Source of the DNA: Treponema sp.
Lineage (GTDB): Bacteria > Spirochaetota > Spirochaetia > Treponematales > Breznakiellaceae
Reading direction: 5' to 3'
NCBI GenBank assembly: GCA_031257715.1
Contig: JAIROE010000028.1
Location: 1 to 7,164, forward strand
Length of the DNA stretch: 7,164 nucleotides
A program made the position numbers and the translations under genes. Below, in pieces: positions 1 to 6,406 of the stretch (its first letter is position 1; every line of letters begins with the position of its first letter). Below the pieces are notes generated by a model that was not told where the DNA came from, did not search any database, and saw nothing but the letters and a program-made list of their open reading frames with translations.

Positions 1-67
1 TGACCACACCATATAGAGCGTACCTGGTACAAGCGGAAACGGCTCATTCCCGGCCGCCGGACGGGGT

Positions 68-250
68 ACTCCTGGTTAATTCCGCGGCAGAATCAGTCAA
101 GAACGGATCGTTCCTGGTCAAGAATGAGTTGTTCCTGGTCAAGAATGAGTCGTTCCTGGTCAAGAATGGATCGTTCCTGGTCAAGAATGAGTTGTTCCTG
201 GTCAAGAATGGATCGTTCCTGGTCAAGAACGGGATACGTTCATGGTTAAC
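68..250. repeat. 21-bp direct tandem repeat array
   Basis: Six head-to-tail 21-bp units lie at 110-130, 131-151, 152-172, 173-193, 194-214 and 215-235. Each begins GTTCCTGGTCAAGAA and ends in a variable six bases: TGAGTT, TGAGTC, TGGATC, TGAGTT, TGGATC, CGGGAT. The first 15 bases are the same in all six. A half-decayed copy at 89-109 and a more decayed one near 68-88 (CCTGGTTAA at 71-79) stay in the same 21-bp phase. A further decayed copy, GTTCATGGTTAAC, sits at 238-250 but is shifted by 2 bases. Good copies in the centre and worn copies at the edges fit growth by slippage or unequal exchange. The array is direct and has no spacers, so it is not CRISPR. Function is unknown; it could be a protein-binding array, a minisatellite, or part of a repeat-encoding gene. 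Confidence 0.93.
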
Positions 251-358
251 CGGAGCGCCGCAGGTTACGGGATTCGTGTTTGCGGGGTACGCCGCCGCAG
301 GCCTTCATTGATTGGAAGGCGTGGTCCATACCCCGTATGCGTTTACTTACTACACGAT

Positions 359-449
359 TCTAAAAAATAAACCACCGACCGCACGGAAAACACGGACTTT
401 TGGGTCAAAACAGAGGCTTTTATCCGTGTTCGTCAGTGCTGTCCGTGGT
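359..449 (-). terminator. Possible rho-independent terminator of the operon
   Basis: Read on the minus strand, the long stem-loop of 371-449 is followed directly by TTATTTTTTAGA (complement of 359-370), the hairpin plus T-run layout of an intrinsic terminator. It lies about 230 nt beyond the stop codon of the MATE gene, and no closer candidate with a T-run is visible. The plus strand has no T-run after the stem, so termination would be one-directional. The stem is longer and less perfect than a typical terminator, so the T-run may be chance next to a repeat element. Confidence 0.4.
371..449. repeat. Long imperfect hairpin of CACGGA-type repeats
   Basis: The left arm (371-397) and the reverse complement of the right arm (423-449) align closely. 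The outer 17 positions match at 14, there is a one-base bulge, and then a perfect AACACGGA block. The loop is about 25 nt. Each arm is itself built from spaced CACGGA or CACTGA-like hexamers, so the element is a palindrome of short direct repeats. The outer ends read ACCAC...GTGGT. I see no protein-coding signal in it. It sits centrally in the 323-511 element. Confidence 0.75.
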
Positions 450-682
450 AAAATTCTTCGACTTCCGGTGATTTGAACACCAAAGTAAATGCATATGGGT
501 CCATACCCCGTCGAACCTTCGGTTCGCGCTTGCTCCCGGGTTCTTCATTCGATCCCGTCAGCCAAAGAAAAACTTGCCGGTTATGCCGAATCTGACGGAC
601 AATCGGCCTGGGTCGTTTCAAGTATCAGATCAAGTCTTGGCGATCACGGTCCTGGAAGGAGAATATAACCGTACAAGCCCGC

Positions 683-2020
683 CTACTCAATGACCTTCTT
701 CTCCTGCCAGGTTCCCCTGAGCCAGCGGTAAAGGTAACAGGCGCCCCTGCTTATGAAGTCCGCACCCATGGCAAGCCATACGCCAAGGGGGCCTATGCCA
801 AGCGTGTAGGAAAGGAGGTAGGCGGCGCTTACCCTGACGGTCCACATGGAAACCGACGCGACTATCATCACATACCTGGCGTCCCCTGCGGCGCGGAGGG
901 CGTTGGGCAGGGCAAAACTCATGGGCCAGCCTATCATCATGGAAATGCAGTGAACGCGCAGAAAGGATTTGGCGTACTCACGGGCGGCGCCGCTCAAATT
1001 AAAGATCCCCACAAGGGGGCCCAGAAATATGAAGATGAGGCTGCTTAAAACAACGAGGGTGGTGTAGGCCAGCTTCATGATTTTGGCGGTCTCTTTTTTC
1101 GCCGCGCGGTAATCGCCCGCGCCGATGCACTGCCCCACGATGGTAAGAAGAGCCATGCCGAAAGCGGTCCCCGGCATGAAGGAAAACGAGTTTATTACTC
1201 CGGCAATGGCGTTCCCCGCCATGGCGGACGTGCCGAAGGTGGTAAAGATCCGCTGGGTAAGAAGCCGGCCTACCTGAAACATGGAACTCTCAAGGCCGCT
1301 GGGAATTCCCACATTCAAAATACTGTGAACCATGGGGCGGTTAAGCCGTGTCCGGGTGATTCCCGAAAGTGATACGGGGCCGCGGCTCTTTACCAGCATA
1401 TAAAGGGTGACAAATGACGCGGCGGCGCGGCTCAACAGGGTCGAAAGGGCCGCCCCGGCAACGCCGAACTTGAGGACAAAGATAAAGAAGGCATTACCGC
1501 TGATATTCATGATATTCACAAGGAGGGCTATCATCATGGGAGAGCGGCTGTTGCCCGACGCACGGAACAGCGCGGCGTTGGCGCTGTAGAGGGCCAGGAA
1601 GGGATACGAAAGGGCAGTAATAAAAAAATAGAGGGCCGCCGCATTCATCACATCAGTTTCGACTTTTCCGTAGAAGAGCACGATAATGGGCCGCCTTAAG
1701 GATATGGTGAAAGCCATGATGAAGAGGGACACAAGGACAACGATACAGACAAGCTGCCGCGCGGCCGCCCCCGAATTGGCCGCATCGCGCCTTCCCACAT
1801 ACTGGCTCACCACCACAGCCCCGCCGGTGCAAAGGGCGGCTCCGGCGATAATGAGGAGATTGTTGATATTGTCAACAATGTTAACGCCCGAAACGGCGAA
1901 TTCCCCAACGGAACTTACCATCACCGTGTCGGCGGCGCCCATGGTTACGGCGAGTACCTGTTCTATGATGAGCGGCCACAGGAGGCGGAACAGCGCGCGG
2001 TTGTTCCACCTTTCGGACAT
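683..2020 (-). CDS. MATE-family multidrug/sodium efflux transporter
   Basis: A 445-residue integral membrane protein of the multidrug and toxic compound extrusion family, which exports cationic drugs or metabolites in exchange for Na+ or H+. The length is normal for the family. The N-terminus (NNRALFRLLWPLIIEQVL, then GAADTVMVSSVGEFAVSGV near residues 28-46) is the characteristic first MATE helix and loop. Long hydrophobic segments recur throughout in the expected two-lobe, twelve-helix pattern; the second lobe begins near residue 225 (MVHSILNVGIPSGLESSMFQ). The C-terminus is short and basic (RWLRGTWQEKKVIE). The ATG at 2018-2020 is preceded by GGAGG (complement of 2031-2035) with a 10-nt spacer, which fixes the start. 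It lies 41 nt after aspS and is probably co-transcribed with it. Substrate cannot be told from sequence. The fold is near certain; the operon link is inferred from strand and spacing. Confidence 0.95.
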   Translation of the reverse strand: MSERWNNRALFRLLWPLIIEQVLAVTMGAADTVMVSSVGEFAVSGVNIVDNINNLLIIAGAALCTGGAVVVSQYVGRRDAANSGAAARQLVCIVVLVSLFIMAFTISLRRPIIVLFYGKVETDVMNAAALYFFITALSYPFLALYSANAALFRASGNSRSPMMIALLVNIMNISGNAFFIFVLKFGVAGAALSTLLSRAAASFVTLYMLVKSRGPVSLSGITRTRLNRPMVHSILNVGIPSGLESSMFQVGRLLTQRIFTTFGTSAMAGNAIAGVINSFSFMPGTAFGMALLTIVGQCIGAGDYRAAKKETAKIMKLAYTTLVVLSSLIFIFLGPLVGIFNLSGAAREYAKSFLRVHCISMMIGWPMSFALPNALRAAGDARYVMIVASVSMWTVRVSAAYLLSYTLGIGPLGVWLAMGADFISRGACYLYRWLRGTWQEKKVIE

Positions 2021-2061
2021 GGAAAGATCGCCTCCGGCGGCCGGTGCGGAATCATTCCGCG
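2021..2061 (-). promoter_or_regulatory. aspS-MATE intercistronic stem-loops and MATE RBS
   Basis: The 41-nt gap holds a perfect 6-bp stem GCGGAA/TTCCGC at 2046-2060 with a 3-base loop, starting two bases past the aspS stop codon. A second small stem, CCGG-CCG-CCGG on the minus strand, follows, and its last GG is also the first GG of the MATE Shine-Dalgarno GGAGG (complement of 2031-2035). No T-run follows, so a terminator is unlikely. The stems could stabilise or process the mRNA, or partly mask the MATE ribosome site. The structures are seen; a role is speculation. Confidence 0.35.
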
Positions 2062-3360
2062 TCAGGGTTCAACCCGCCTTCGATCCCGGGGAAACAGGCT
2101 CGCTTCCTTTACATTGGCAAGGCCCAGGATCTTCTGGGTCAGCCGTTCGCAGCCTATGGCAAAGCCGCCGTGGGGAGGACAGCCGTATTTAAAGACCGCG
2201 TAGCCCGCAATGCTTTCCTCCGTCATGCCGAAACGGGGAAGGGCTTCAAGGAGGGCCTTGTAGTCATGCTGCCTTCTGCCGCCCGTGGTTATTTCAAGCC
2301 CCCGGAACAGGGCGTCAAAGCTCATGGTCGACGCGGGCTTCCCGTCTTCCGGATCCAGCGGATAGGTGTAGAAGGGCCGGTAACGCCGGGGAAACTCATT
2401 GACAAAAACAAGATCGCTCCTGTATTCCCGGGCCGCCCATTCACAGACGAGCCGCTCTGCTTCGGGGTTGATGTCGAAGATCCTTTCTCCCGCCCCCGCG
2501 TTCGCTATCTTGAGCGCCTCCTCGTAAGAAACCGTGGGGGCCCGTCCTGCCGATTCGGGATCGGGGACCGGCGCGTTCCAGGCTTCAAGCTCACGCCGGT
2601 TTTTCTTCTTCACCTCCTCGAAGATGGCGGAAAGGAGCCCTTTCTCCAACTCGATGAGATCCTTTTCCGAATCGATAAATCCCATTTCCACATCCATCGA
2701 AACATACTCATTAAGATGGCGGGGCGTATCGTGCTTTTCCGCGCGGTAGGCAGGGGCGACCTCGAAGACCCGTTCCAGTCCCGAAGCAACCAGCACCTGT
2801 TTGTAGAACTGGGGCGATTGGGCAAGATAGACCTTGCGGTCAAAATATTCGACCTCAAAAAGTTCGGTTCCTCCCTCGGTCCCGCTGCCTATGAGTTTGC
2901 TGGTTTTTATTTCCGTAAAATCAAGGGATCGGAGGTACGCCGAAAAGGCTTCAATGATGACCGCCTGTACCTTGAAGATGGACTGTATTTTGGGATTCCG
3001 CAGGGAAAGGGTACGGTTGTCGAGTATTGCCTCAAGCCCTACCCGTGCAATATCGGCGTTTACCTGATAGGGAAGATCCCCTTCGGCCCGGCTTATACAT
3101 TCGAACGAAGTCACCCGCAATTCGGCGCCTCCCGGGGCCTTTTCATTAAGGGCGGGAATACCCCTTGCGCGTATCACCGACTCCGGCGTAATATCGGGCT
3201 TTTCATCAAGGACAAGCTGAAGAAGACCGGATCGATCACGGAGGACGACAAAGTTCACTCTGCCCATATCCCGCAACCGGTGAACCCAGCCCGAGACTTC
3301 AACTTCAGTTTCAGGGGCGTTCCGCGCCGCCTCTGGAACATCCCTTGCCAAAATCCGCAT
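2062..3360 (-). CDS. aspS: Archaeal-type (likely non-discriminating) aspartyl-tRNA synthetase
   Basis: Class II synthetase attaching aspartate to tRNA. The 432-residue length and motifs are those of the archaeal/eukaryotic-type AspRS (AspRS2 of some bacteria), not the bacterial form of roughly 590 residues with its inserted GAD domain. The N-terminal OB-fold anticodon domain covers about residues 15-100 (VSGWVHRLRDMGRVNFVVLR). The catalytic domain has the flipping-loop region GSGTEGGTELF (158-168), QSPQFYKQ (181-188), motif 2 FEVAPAYRAEKHDTPRHLNE (199-218) and motif 3 GGFAIGCERL (398-407), ending in LFPRDRRRVEP. His27 (in GWVH) and Pro76 (in KAPGG) align with positions 26 and 85 of the Thermococcus enzyme, where Trp/Lys are reported for tRNA-Asp-only enzymes and His/Pro for enzymes that also charge tRNA-Asn. 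The start ATG follows GGAGG (complement of 3365-3369) by 4 nt, 18 nt after gatB. With gatCAB adjacent, it would supply Asp-tRNA(Asn). The family call is very sure; relaxed specificity is inferred from alignment by eye. Confidence 0.96.
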   Translation of the reverse strand: MRILARDVPEAARNAPETEVEVSGWVHRLRDMGRVNFVVLRDRSGLLQLVLDEKPDITPESVIRARGIPALNEKAPGGAELRVTSFECISRAEGDLPYQVNADIARVGLEAILDNRTLSLRNPKIQSIFKVQAVIIEAFSAYLRSLDFTEIKTSKLIGSGTEGGTELFEVEYFDRKVYLAQSPQFYKQVLVASGLERVFEVAPAYRAEKHDTPRHLNEYVSMDVEMGFIDSEKDLIELEKGLLSAIFEEVKKKNRRELEAWNAPVPDPESAGRAPTVSYEEALKIANAGAGERIFDINPEAERLVCEWAAREYRSDLVFVNEFPRRYRPFYTYPLDPEDGKPASTMSFDALFRGLEITTGGRRQHDYKALLEALPRFGMTEESIAGYAVFKYGCPPHGGFAIGCERLTQKILGLANVKEASLFPRDRRRVEP

Positions 3361-3378
3361 GATTCCTCCGAATGTCCG

Positions 3379-4887
3379 CTACCGTTCCTCTATAAGGGCG
3401 GCGATCTGCTCGCCGGCTATTGCGGGATCCGCCCTGCCGCCCGTGGCGGCAAGGACTTTGCCGACGAGGTATGCCGTAAGGGTCCGCCGCCTTTTGACGT
3501 TGCCTTCCGCCCCGGCTGCCTTTGCCTCGGTGAATGCCGCTTCCTCGGCGTTACGCACGGTCCTGACCGCGGAAGCTATCTTTTCGGGATCGGAAATACG
3601 CTCCCAGCCTTTCTCCCGTATGATGTCCAGCGGATCCCGGTCTTCGCGCATCACCGCCTCCAGCGTTTCACGCGCGTTCTTTCCCGACACGTCGCCCCGT
3701 TCCGCCGTTGCCGCCAGCGCCGCAAGGCGGGCCGGGGTCAGTTTAAGCGTCCCTATGTGCTGGAGGGCAATTCCGTCCCTTCCCATGATATGCTTGATGT
3801 CCTGCAGCAGCCAGTTGACGACGCGGGGGACGGCGGCTTTCGGAACGGCCCCGGCCGCCGCCTCAAAATAATCGGCAAGGGCTTTTTCCTCGCAGATCAT
3901 GTCCGCCTGTTCTTCCTCCAGCCCGTATTCCGTCATCAGCCGCCTGGTCCGTTCCGGGGGCAGTTCCACAAGGGCGTCTTCCACGGATTTGAGAAAAGCC
4001 CTGCCGGGACTGAAGACCGGAAGATCCGGTTCGGGAAAGTAACGGTAATCCTGCGCGTTTTCCTTTGTCCGCATGGGCTCGGTCTGATCGCGGTTCTCGT
4101 TCCAGAGCCGCGTTTCCTGAACAACGATCTTTCCCTCTTCAAGAAGGGCGGTCTGCCTTGTTATTTCATGATTCAGGGCCAGCCGCACAAAACGCGACGA
4201 GTTGAGGTTCTTGATCTCCACCTTTTTGCCGAGACCTTCCCCCCTCATATTGACCGACACGTTGGCATCCGCCCTGAGGCTTCCCTCTTCCATGTTGCCG
4301 TCGCAGACGCCGAGGTAACGGACGGTGCGCCTTAACTGCTGTATGAAAAGCTCGGCCTCTTCCCCGTTTTCCATGTCGGGATCGGTGACGATTTCAAGCA
4401 GCGATACTCCGGCCCGGTTGTAATCCAGAAGGGAGACCGTACCGGTGTGTATCATCTTGCCCGCGTCTTCTTCCAGATGGCATTCCCTGATGCGAACCCT
4501 CTTTTTTATGGGGACGTTTTCCCCCGTCCTGCCGCCGGTTCTCCCTTCCATGTCCACATACCCTTCCTGCCCCAGCGGCGAAGCAAACTGGGAGATCTGA
4601 TAATTCTTGGTCATGTCCGGGTAAAAATACTGTTTCCGCTCAAACCATGTTTTTTCAGGAATGCGGCAGTTCAATGCCTTCGCCACCATGCAGCCCATGC
4701 GCATCGCTTCCAGGTTAAGGGCGGGAAGCACGCCGGGATAGCCGAGGCACACCGGACAAACATTGGTGTTGGGCTCGTCCCCAAAGGCCGAACGGCAGCC
4801 GCAGAACACCTTGGTTTTGGTAAGAAGGTGTATGTGAACTTCCAGTCCTATGAAAGATTGATACGCGCCCCTGTCTGTCGGATTCAT
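3379..4887 (-). CDS. gatB: Asp-tRNA(Asn)/Glu-tRNA(Gln) amidotransferase subunit B
   Basis: GatB binds the mischarged tRNA, activates the Asp or Glu carboxyl with ATP, and adds ammonia channelled from GatA. The 502 residues are slightly more than the usual length of around 480. Visible family blocks are GLEVHIHL (14-21), YFYPDMTKNYQISQF (87-101), HLEEDAGK (137-144), MEEGSLRADANVS (199-211), KKVEIKNLNS (221-230) and DYRYFPEPDLP (280-290). A helical region and a YqeY-like tail follow from about residue 300, ending in YLVGKVLAATGGRADPAI. Cys29, Cys31, Cys44 and Cys47 (FCGC...CPVC) form the zinc-site pattern present in some GatB and lost in others such as Staphylococcus. The ATG is 3 nt after the gatA stop; its GGAG (complement of 4895-4898) lies inside the end of gatA, indicating translational coupling. 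The long open frame on the opposite strand is a codon-phase shadow. Very sure of identity. Confidence 0.98.
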   Translation of the reverse strand: MNPTDRGAYQSFIGLEVHIHLLTKTKVFCGCRSAFGDEPNTNVCPVCLGYPGVLPALNLEAMRMGCMVAKALNCRIPEKTWFERKQYFYPDMTKNYQISQFASPLGQEGYVDMEGRTGGRTGENVPIKKRVRIRECHLEEDAGKMIHTGTVSLLDYNRAGVSLLEIVTDPDMENGEEAELFIQQLRRTVRYLGVCDGNMEEGSLRADANVSVNMRGEGLGKKVEIKNLNSSRFVRLALNHEITRQTALLEEGKIVVQETRLWNENRDQTEPMRTKENAQDYRYFPEPDLPVFSPGRAFLKSVEDALVELPPERTRRLMTEYGLEEEQADMICEEKALADYFEAAAGAVPKAAVPRVVNWLLQDIKHIMGRDGIALQHIGTLKLTPARLAALAATAERGDVSGKNARETLEAVMREDRDPLDIIREKGWERISDPEKIASAVRTVRNAEEAAFTEAKAAGAEGNVKRRRTLTAYLVGKVLAATGGRADPAIAGEQIAALIEER

Positions 4888-4890
4888 GTT

Positions 4891-6372
4891 TCAGCTCCAG
4901 AAAGCCCGGTACCCGGGAGGATGGGGAAAAGGATAGCCGTTTTCATAATCTTCCGCGATATCAAGGAGGATCCCTTCGGCAAAAGCCCTGCCCAAAAGCT
5001 GAACGCCCACGGGAAGGCCCCCTTCAACGGAGGCGGGAAAAGACAGGGCGGGAAGGCCCGCAAGGTTCGCGCAGCAGGTATAAAGATCGGCCGCCTTCTG
5101 CGCAAAGGCCGAAAGCCCGCCGGGCCCCCTTCCGAAGGCGCGGGTGGGAAAAACAGGCATAAGGATCGCATCGCATACGGGACTGTCCCCGCCGAGAATC
5201 GCATCAAAACTTCCCTTGATACCGGCCCTGATCCGCTGCGCCCTGAGGTAGTAGCGGTCCTGAAAACCCGAACGGAGCACAAAGGTTCCAAGCAGTATGC
5301 GGAGCTTTACCTCCGCGCCGAAACCCGCGTCACGGGCCCTGTCTACCAGATCGCCGGCGTTTTCCGCTCCGGCCGGACGGGCGCCGTAACGCACACTGTC
5401 AAAACGGGCCAGGTTCGCGCTTGCCTCCGCGGTGGCGATGGTATAATAGGCGGGAACGCCGTATTTAAGGCCGGGAATTTCAACATCCACCAGCGTGTAG
5501 CCCAGACCGGAAAACCGCTCTTTGGCGGCGAGGAACCCCCGGCGCACCTCATCCTCCAGCACGGCGGCCTGGGCGGCCGCGTCAAGCTCCTCCCCGCCTT
5601 CAACCGCCGACGCCACCGCCCTCGCGATTGCCTCGGGGGAAAGAACGCCTATCACGCCCCTGGAAGCGGCTTTCCCCGAAACCGCCCCCAAAGGCCCGGC
5701 CGAAAGAGGAGGAGCGTCCCGGGGCGGGTCCTGGGTGGTTTCGTCCAGGGGATCCCTTCCCCGGATAACCGAAAAGACCGCCCTGCACCGGGAAACGGTA
5801 TCGGACAAGACCCCGGCGCATTCAAGGCTTGAGGCATAAGCCACAAGGCCGAAACGGGAGACCGCCCCATAGGTGGGCTTGAGTCCCACGACGCCGCAAA
5901 AAGCGGCGGGCTCCCGTACCGAACCCCCCGTATCGGTTCCCAGCGCAAAGGGAACAATCCCCGCCGCCACCGCCGCCGCGGAACCGCCGGAAGAACCGCC
6001 GGGAACGCGGCTTGTATCCCACGGATTGTTGGTTTTTTTCAGCGCGGAATTGTCCGTAGAGGATCCCATGCCGAATTCATCAAGATTGGTCTTGCCGATA
6101 ACAAAGGCCCCGGCGTCCTCCAGCTTCCGCACAACGGTCGCCGTGTAGGGAGAACGGAATTTTTCAAGAAGCTTCGATCCGCAGCTAAGGGAAAAGCCTT
6201 TCACGGCGATATTATCCTTTACCGCGAAGGGAAGGGCCGCCAGCGCATCTTTCGGCCGGGCCGGACAGGAATTGTCCGCGGCCATTTCGGAACCGGGGGC
6301 AAACTCGATAAAGGCGCCTATTTTTTCTTCCCATTCATTACAATACGATAAAAAACCCTCGGGCAGTCTCAT
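4891..6372 (-). CDS. gatA: Asp-tRNA(Asn)/Glu-tRNA(Gln) amidotransferase subunit A
   Basis: GatA is the glutaminase of the GatCAB complex, an amidase-signature enzyme releasing ammonia for GatB. The Ser-cisSer-Lys triad is intact: Lys52 (AVKDN), Ser127 (in PGGSSGGSAAAVAAG) and nucleophile Ser151 (DTGGSVREPAAFCG). Spacings of 75 and 24 residues equal those of the Staphylococcus enzyme (79/154/178). Other blocks are GKTNLDEFGMGSSTDNSA (93-110), VVGLKPTYGAVSRFGLVAYASS and, near the C-terminus, LPVGVQLLGRAF. At 493 residues it is of normal overall length, yet the N-terminus is about 27 residues shorter than usual: it opens MRLPEGFLSYCNEWEEKIGAF and lacks the first helix. An in-frame TAA (complement of 6379-6381) lies three codons upstream, so no longer start exists. 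An extra stretch near residues 250-275 makes up some length. Glu154 stands where Gln, Leu or Ile is common, and ECAGV (184-188) replaces the usual DQIGP. AAGGGG precedes the ATG by 10 nt. The gene lies 34 nt after gatC. Confidence 0.97.
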   Translation of the reverse strand: MRLPEGFLSYCNEWEEKIGAFIEFAPGSEMAADNSCPARPKDALAALPFAVKDNIAVKGFSLSCGSKLLEKFRSPYTATVVRKLEDAGAFVIGKTNLDEFGMGSSTDNSALKKTNNPWDTSRVPGGSSGGSAAAVAAGIVPFALGTDTGGSVREPAAFCGVVGLKPTYGAVSRFGLVAYASSLECAGVLSDTVSRCRAVFSVIRGRDPLDETTQDPPRDAPPLSAGPLGAVSGKAASRGVIGVLSPEAIARAVASAVEGGEELDAAAQAAVLEDEVRRGFLAAKERFSGLGYTLVDVEIPGLKYGVPAYYTIATAEASANLARFDSVRYGARPAGAENAGDLVDRARDAGFGAEVKLRILLGTFVLRSGFQDRYYLRAQRIRAGIKGSFDAILGGDSPVCDAILMPVFPTRAFGRGPGGLSAFAQKAADLYTCCANLAGLPALSFPASVEGGLPVGVQLLGRAFAEGILLDIAEDYENGYPFPHPPGYRAFWS

Positions 6373-6406
6373 GTACGCTTATCCCCTTGTTACTCCGCCG
6401 CAACGA

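Larger units (their letters stand above)
323..511. repeat. Compact repeat element with 14-bp direct and 17-bp inverted ends
   Basis: The 14-mer GGTCCATACCCCGT occurs exactly at 323-336 and again at 498-511. Just inside, and overlapping these, positions 332-348 and 483-499 form an inverted repeat matching at 15 of 17 bases (reverse complement of the left arm AAGTAAACGCATACGGG; right arm AAGTAAATGCATATGGG). The enclosed DNA carries the long hairpin at 371-449. Direct ends, inverted ends and a central fold in under 200 bp resemble a miniature non-autonomous mobile element or a large palindromic intergenic repeat. No transposase is encoded here. The symmetry is seen directly; mobility is inference. 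Confidence 0.55.
312..682. other. Gene-free stretch with repeats and stem-loops
   Basis: No convincing gene is seen between the repeat array and the end of the MATE gene. Besides the element at 323-511, there is a perfect stem-loop CGAACC-TTC-GGTTCG at 512-526 and a 7-bp inverted repeat CCGTCAG (555-561) / CTGACGG (592-598). A minus-strand frame of about 60 codons (433-621) runs through the hairpin and these repeats. Its sequence is dictated by the repeats and it lacks family features, so I do not call it a gene. Positions 600-682, just downstream of the MATE stop, show nothing clear. Confidence 0.6.

Noticed and set aside
68..250. CRISPR array
   Set aside because: Units are contiguous 21-mers without unique spacers.
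530..560. Part of a tRNA T-arm (GGGTTC...TTCGATCCC)
   Set aside because: The loop is too long, and no acceptor, D or anticodon stem can be drawn around it.
433..621. A 62-codon minus-strand open frame
   Set aside because: Its sequence is that of the hairpin and direct repeats; it has no ribosome site that I can see and no recognisable domain.
2046..2060. Rho-independent terminator between aspS and the MATE gene
   Set aside because: The stem is short and no T-run follows it on the minus strand.
2044..4335. A 763-codon open frame on the plus strand opposite aspS and gatB
   Set aside because: It is exactly in codon phase with both minus-strand genes, so its stops can only come from TTA, CTA or TCA codons, which these genes avoid. 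It ends at a TTA leucine codon of gatB (4333-4335). No family features are seen in its product.
4447..5832. A 461-codon plus-strand open frame opposite gatB and gatA
   Set aside because: Same codon-phase shadow; gatA, gatB and aspS all share one frame because the gaps between them are multiples of three.
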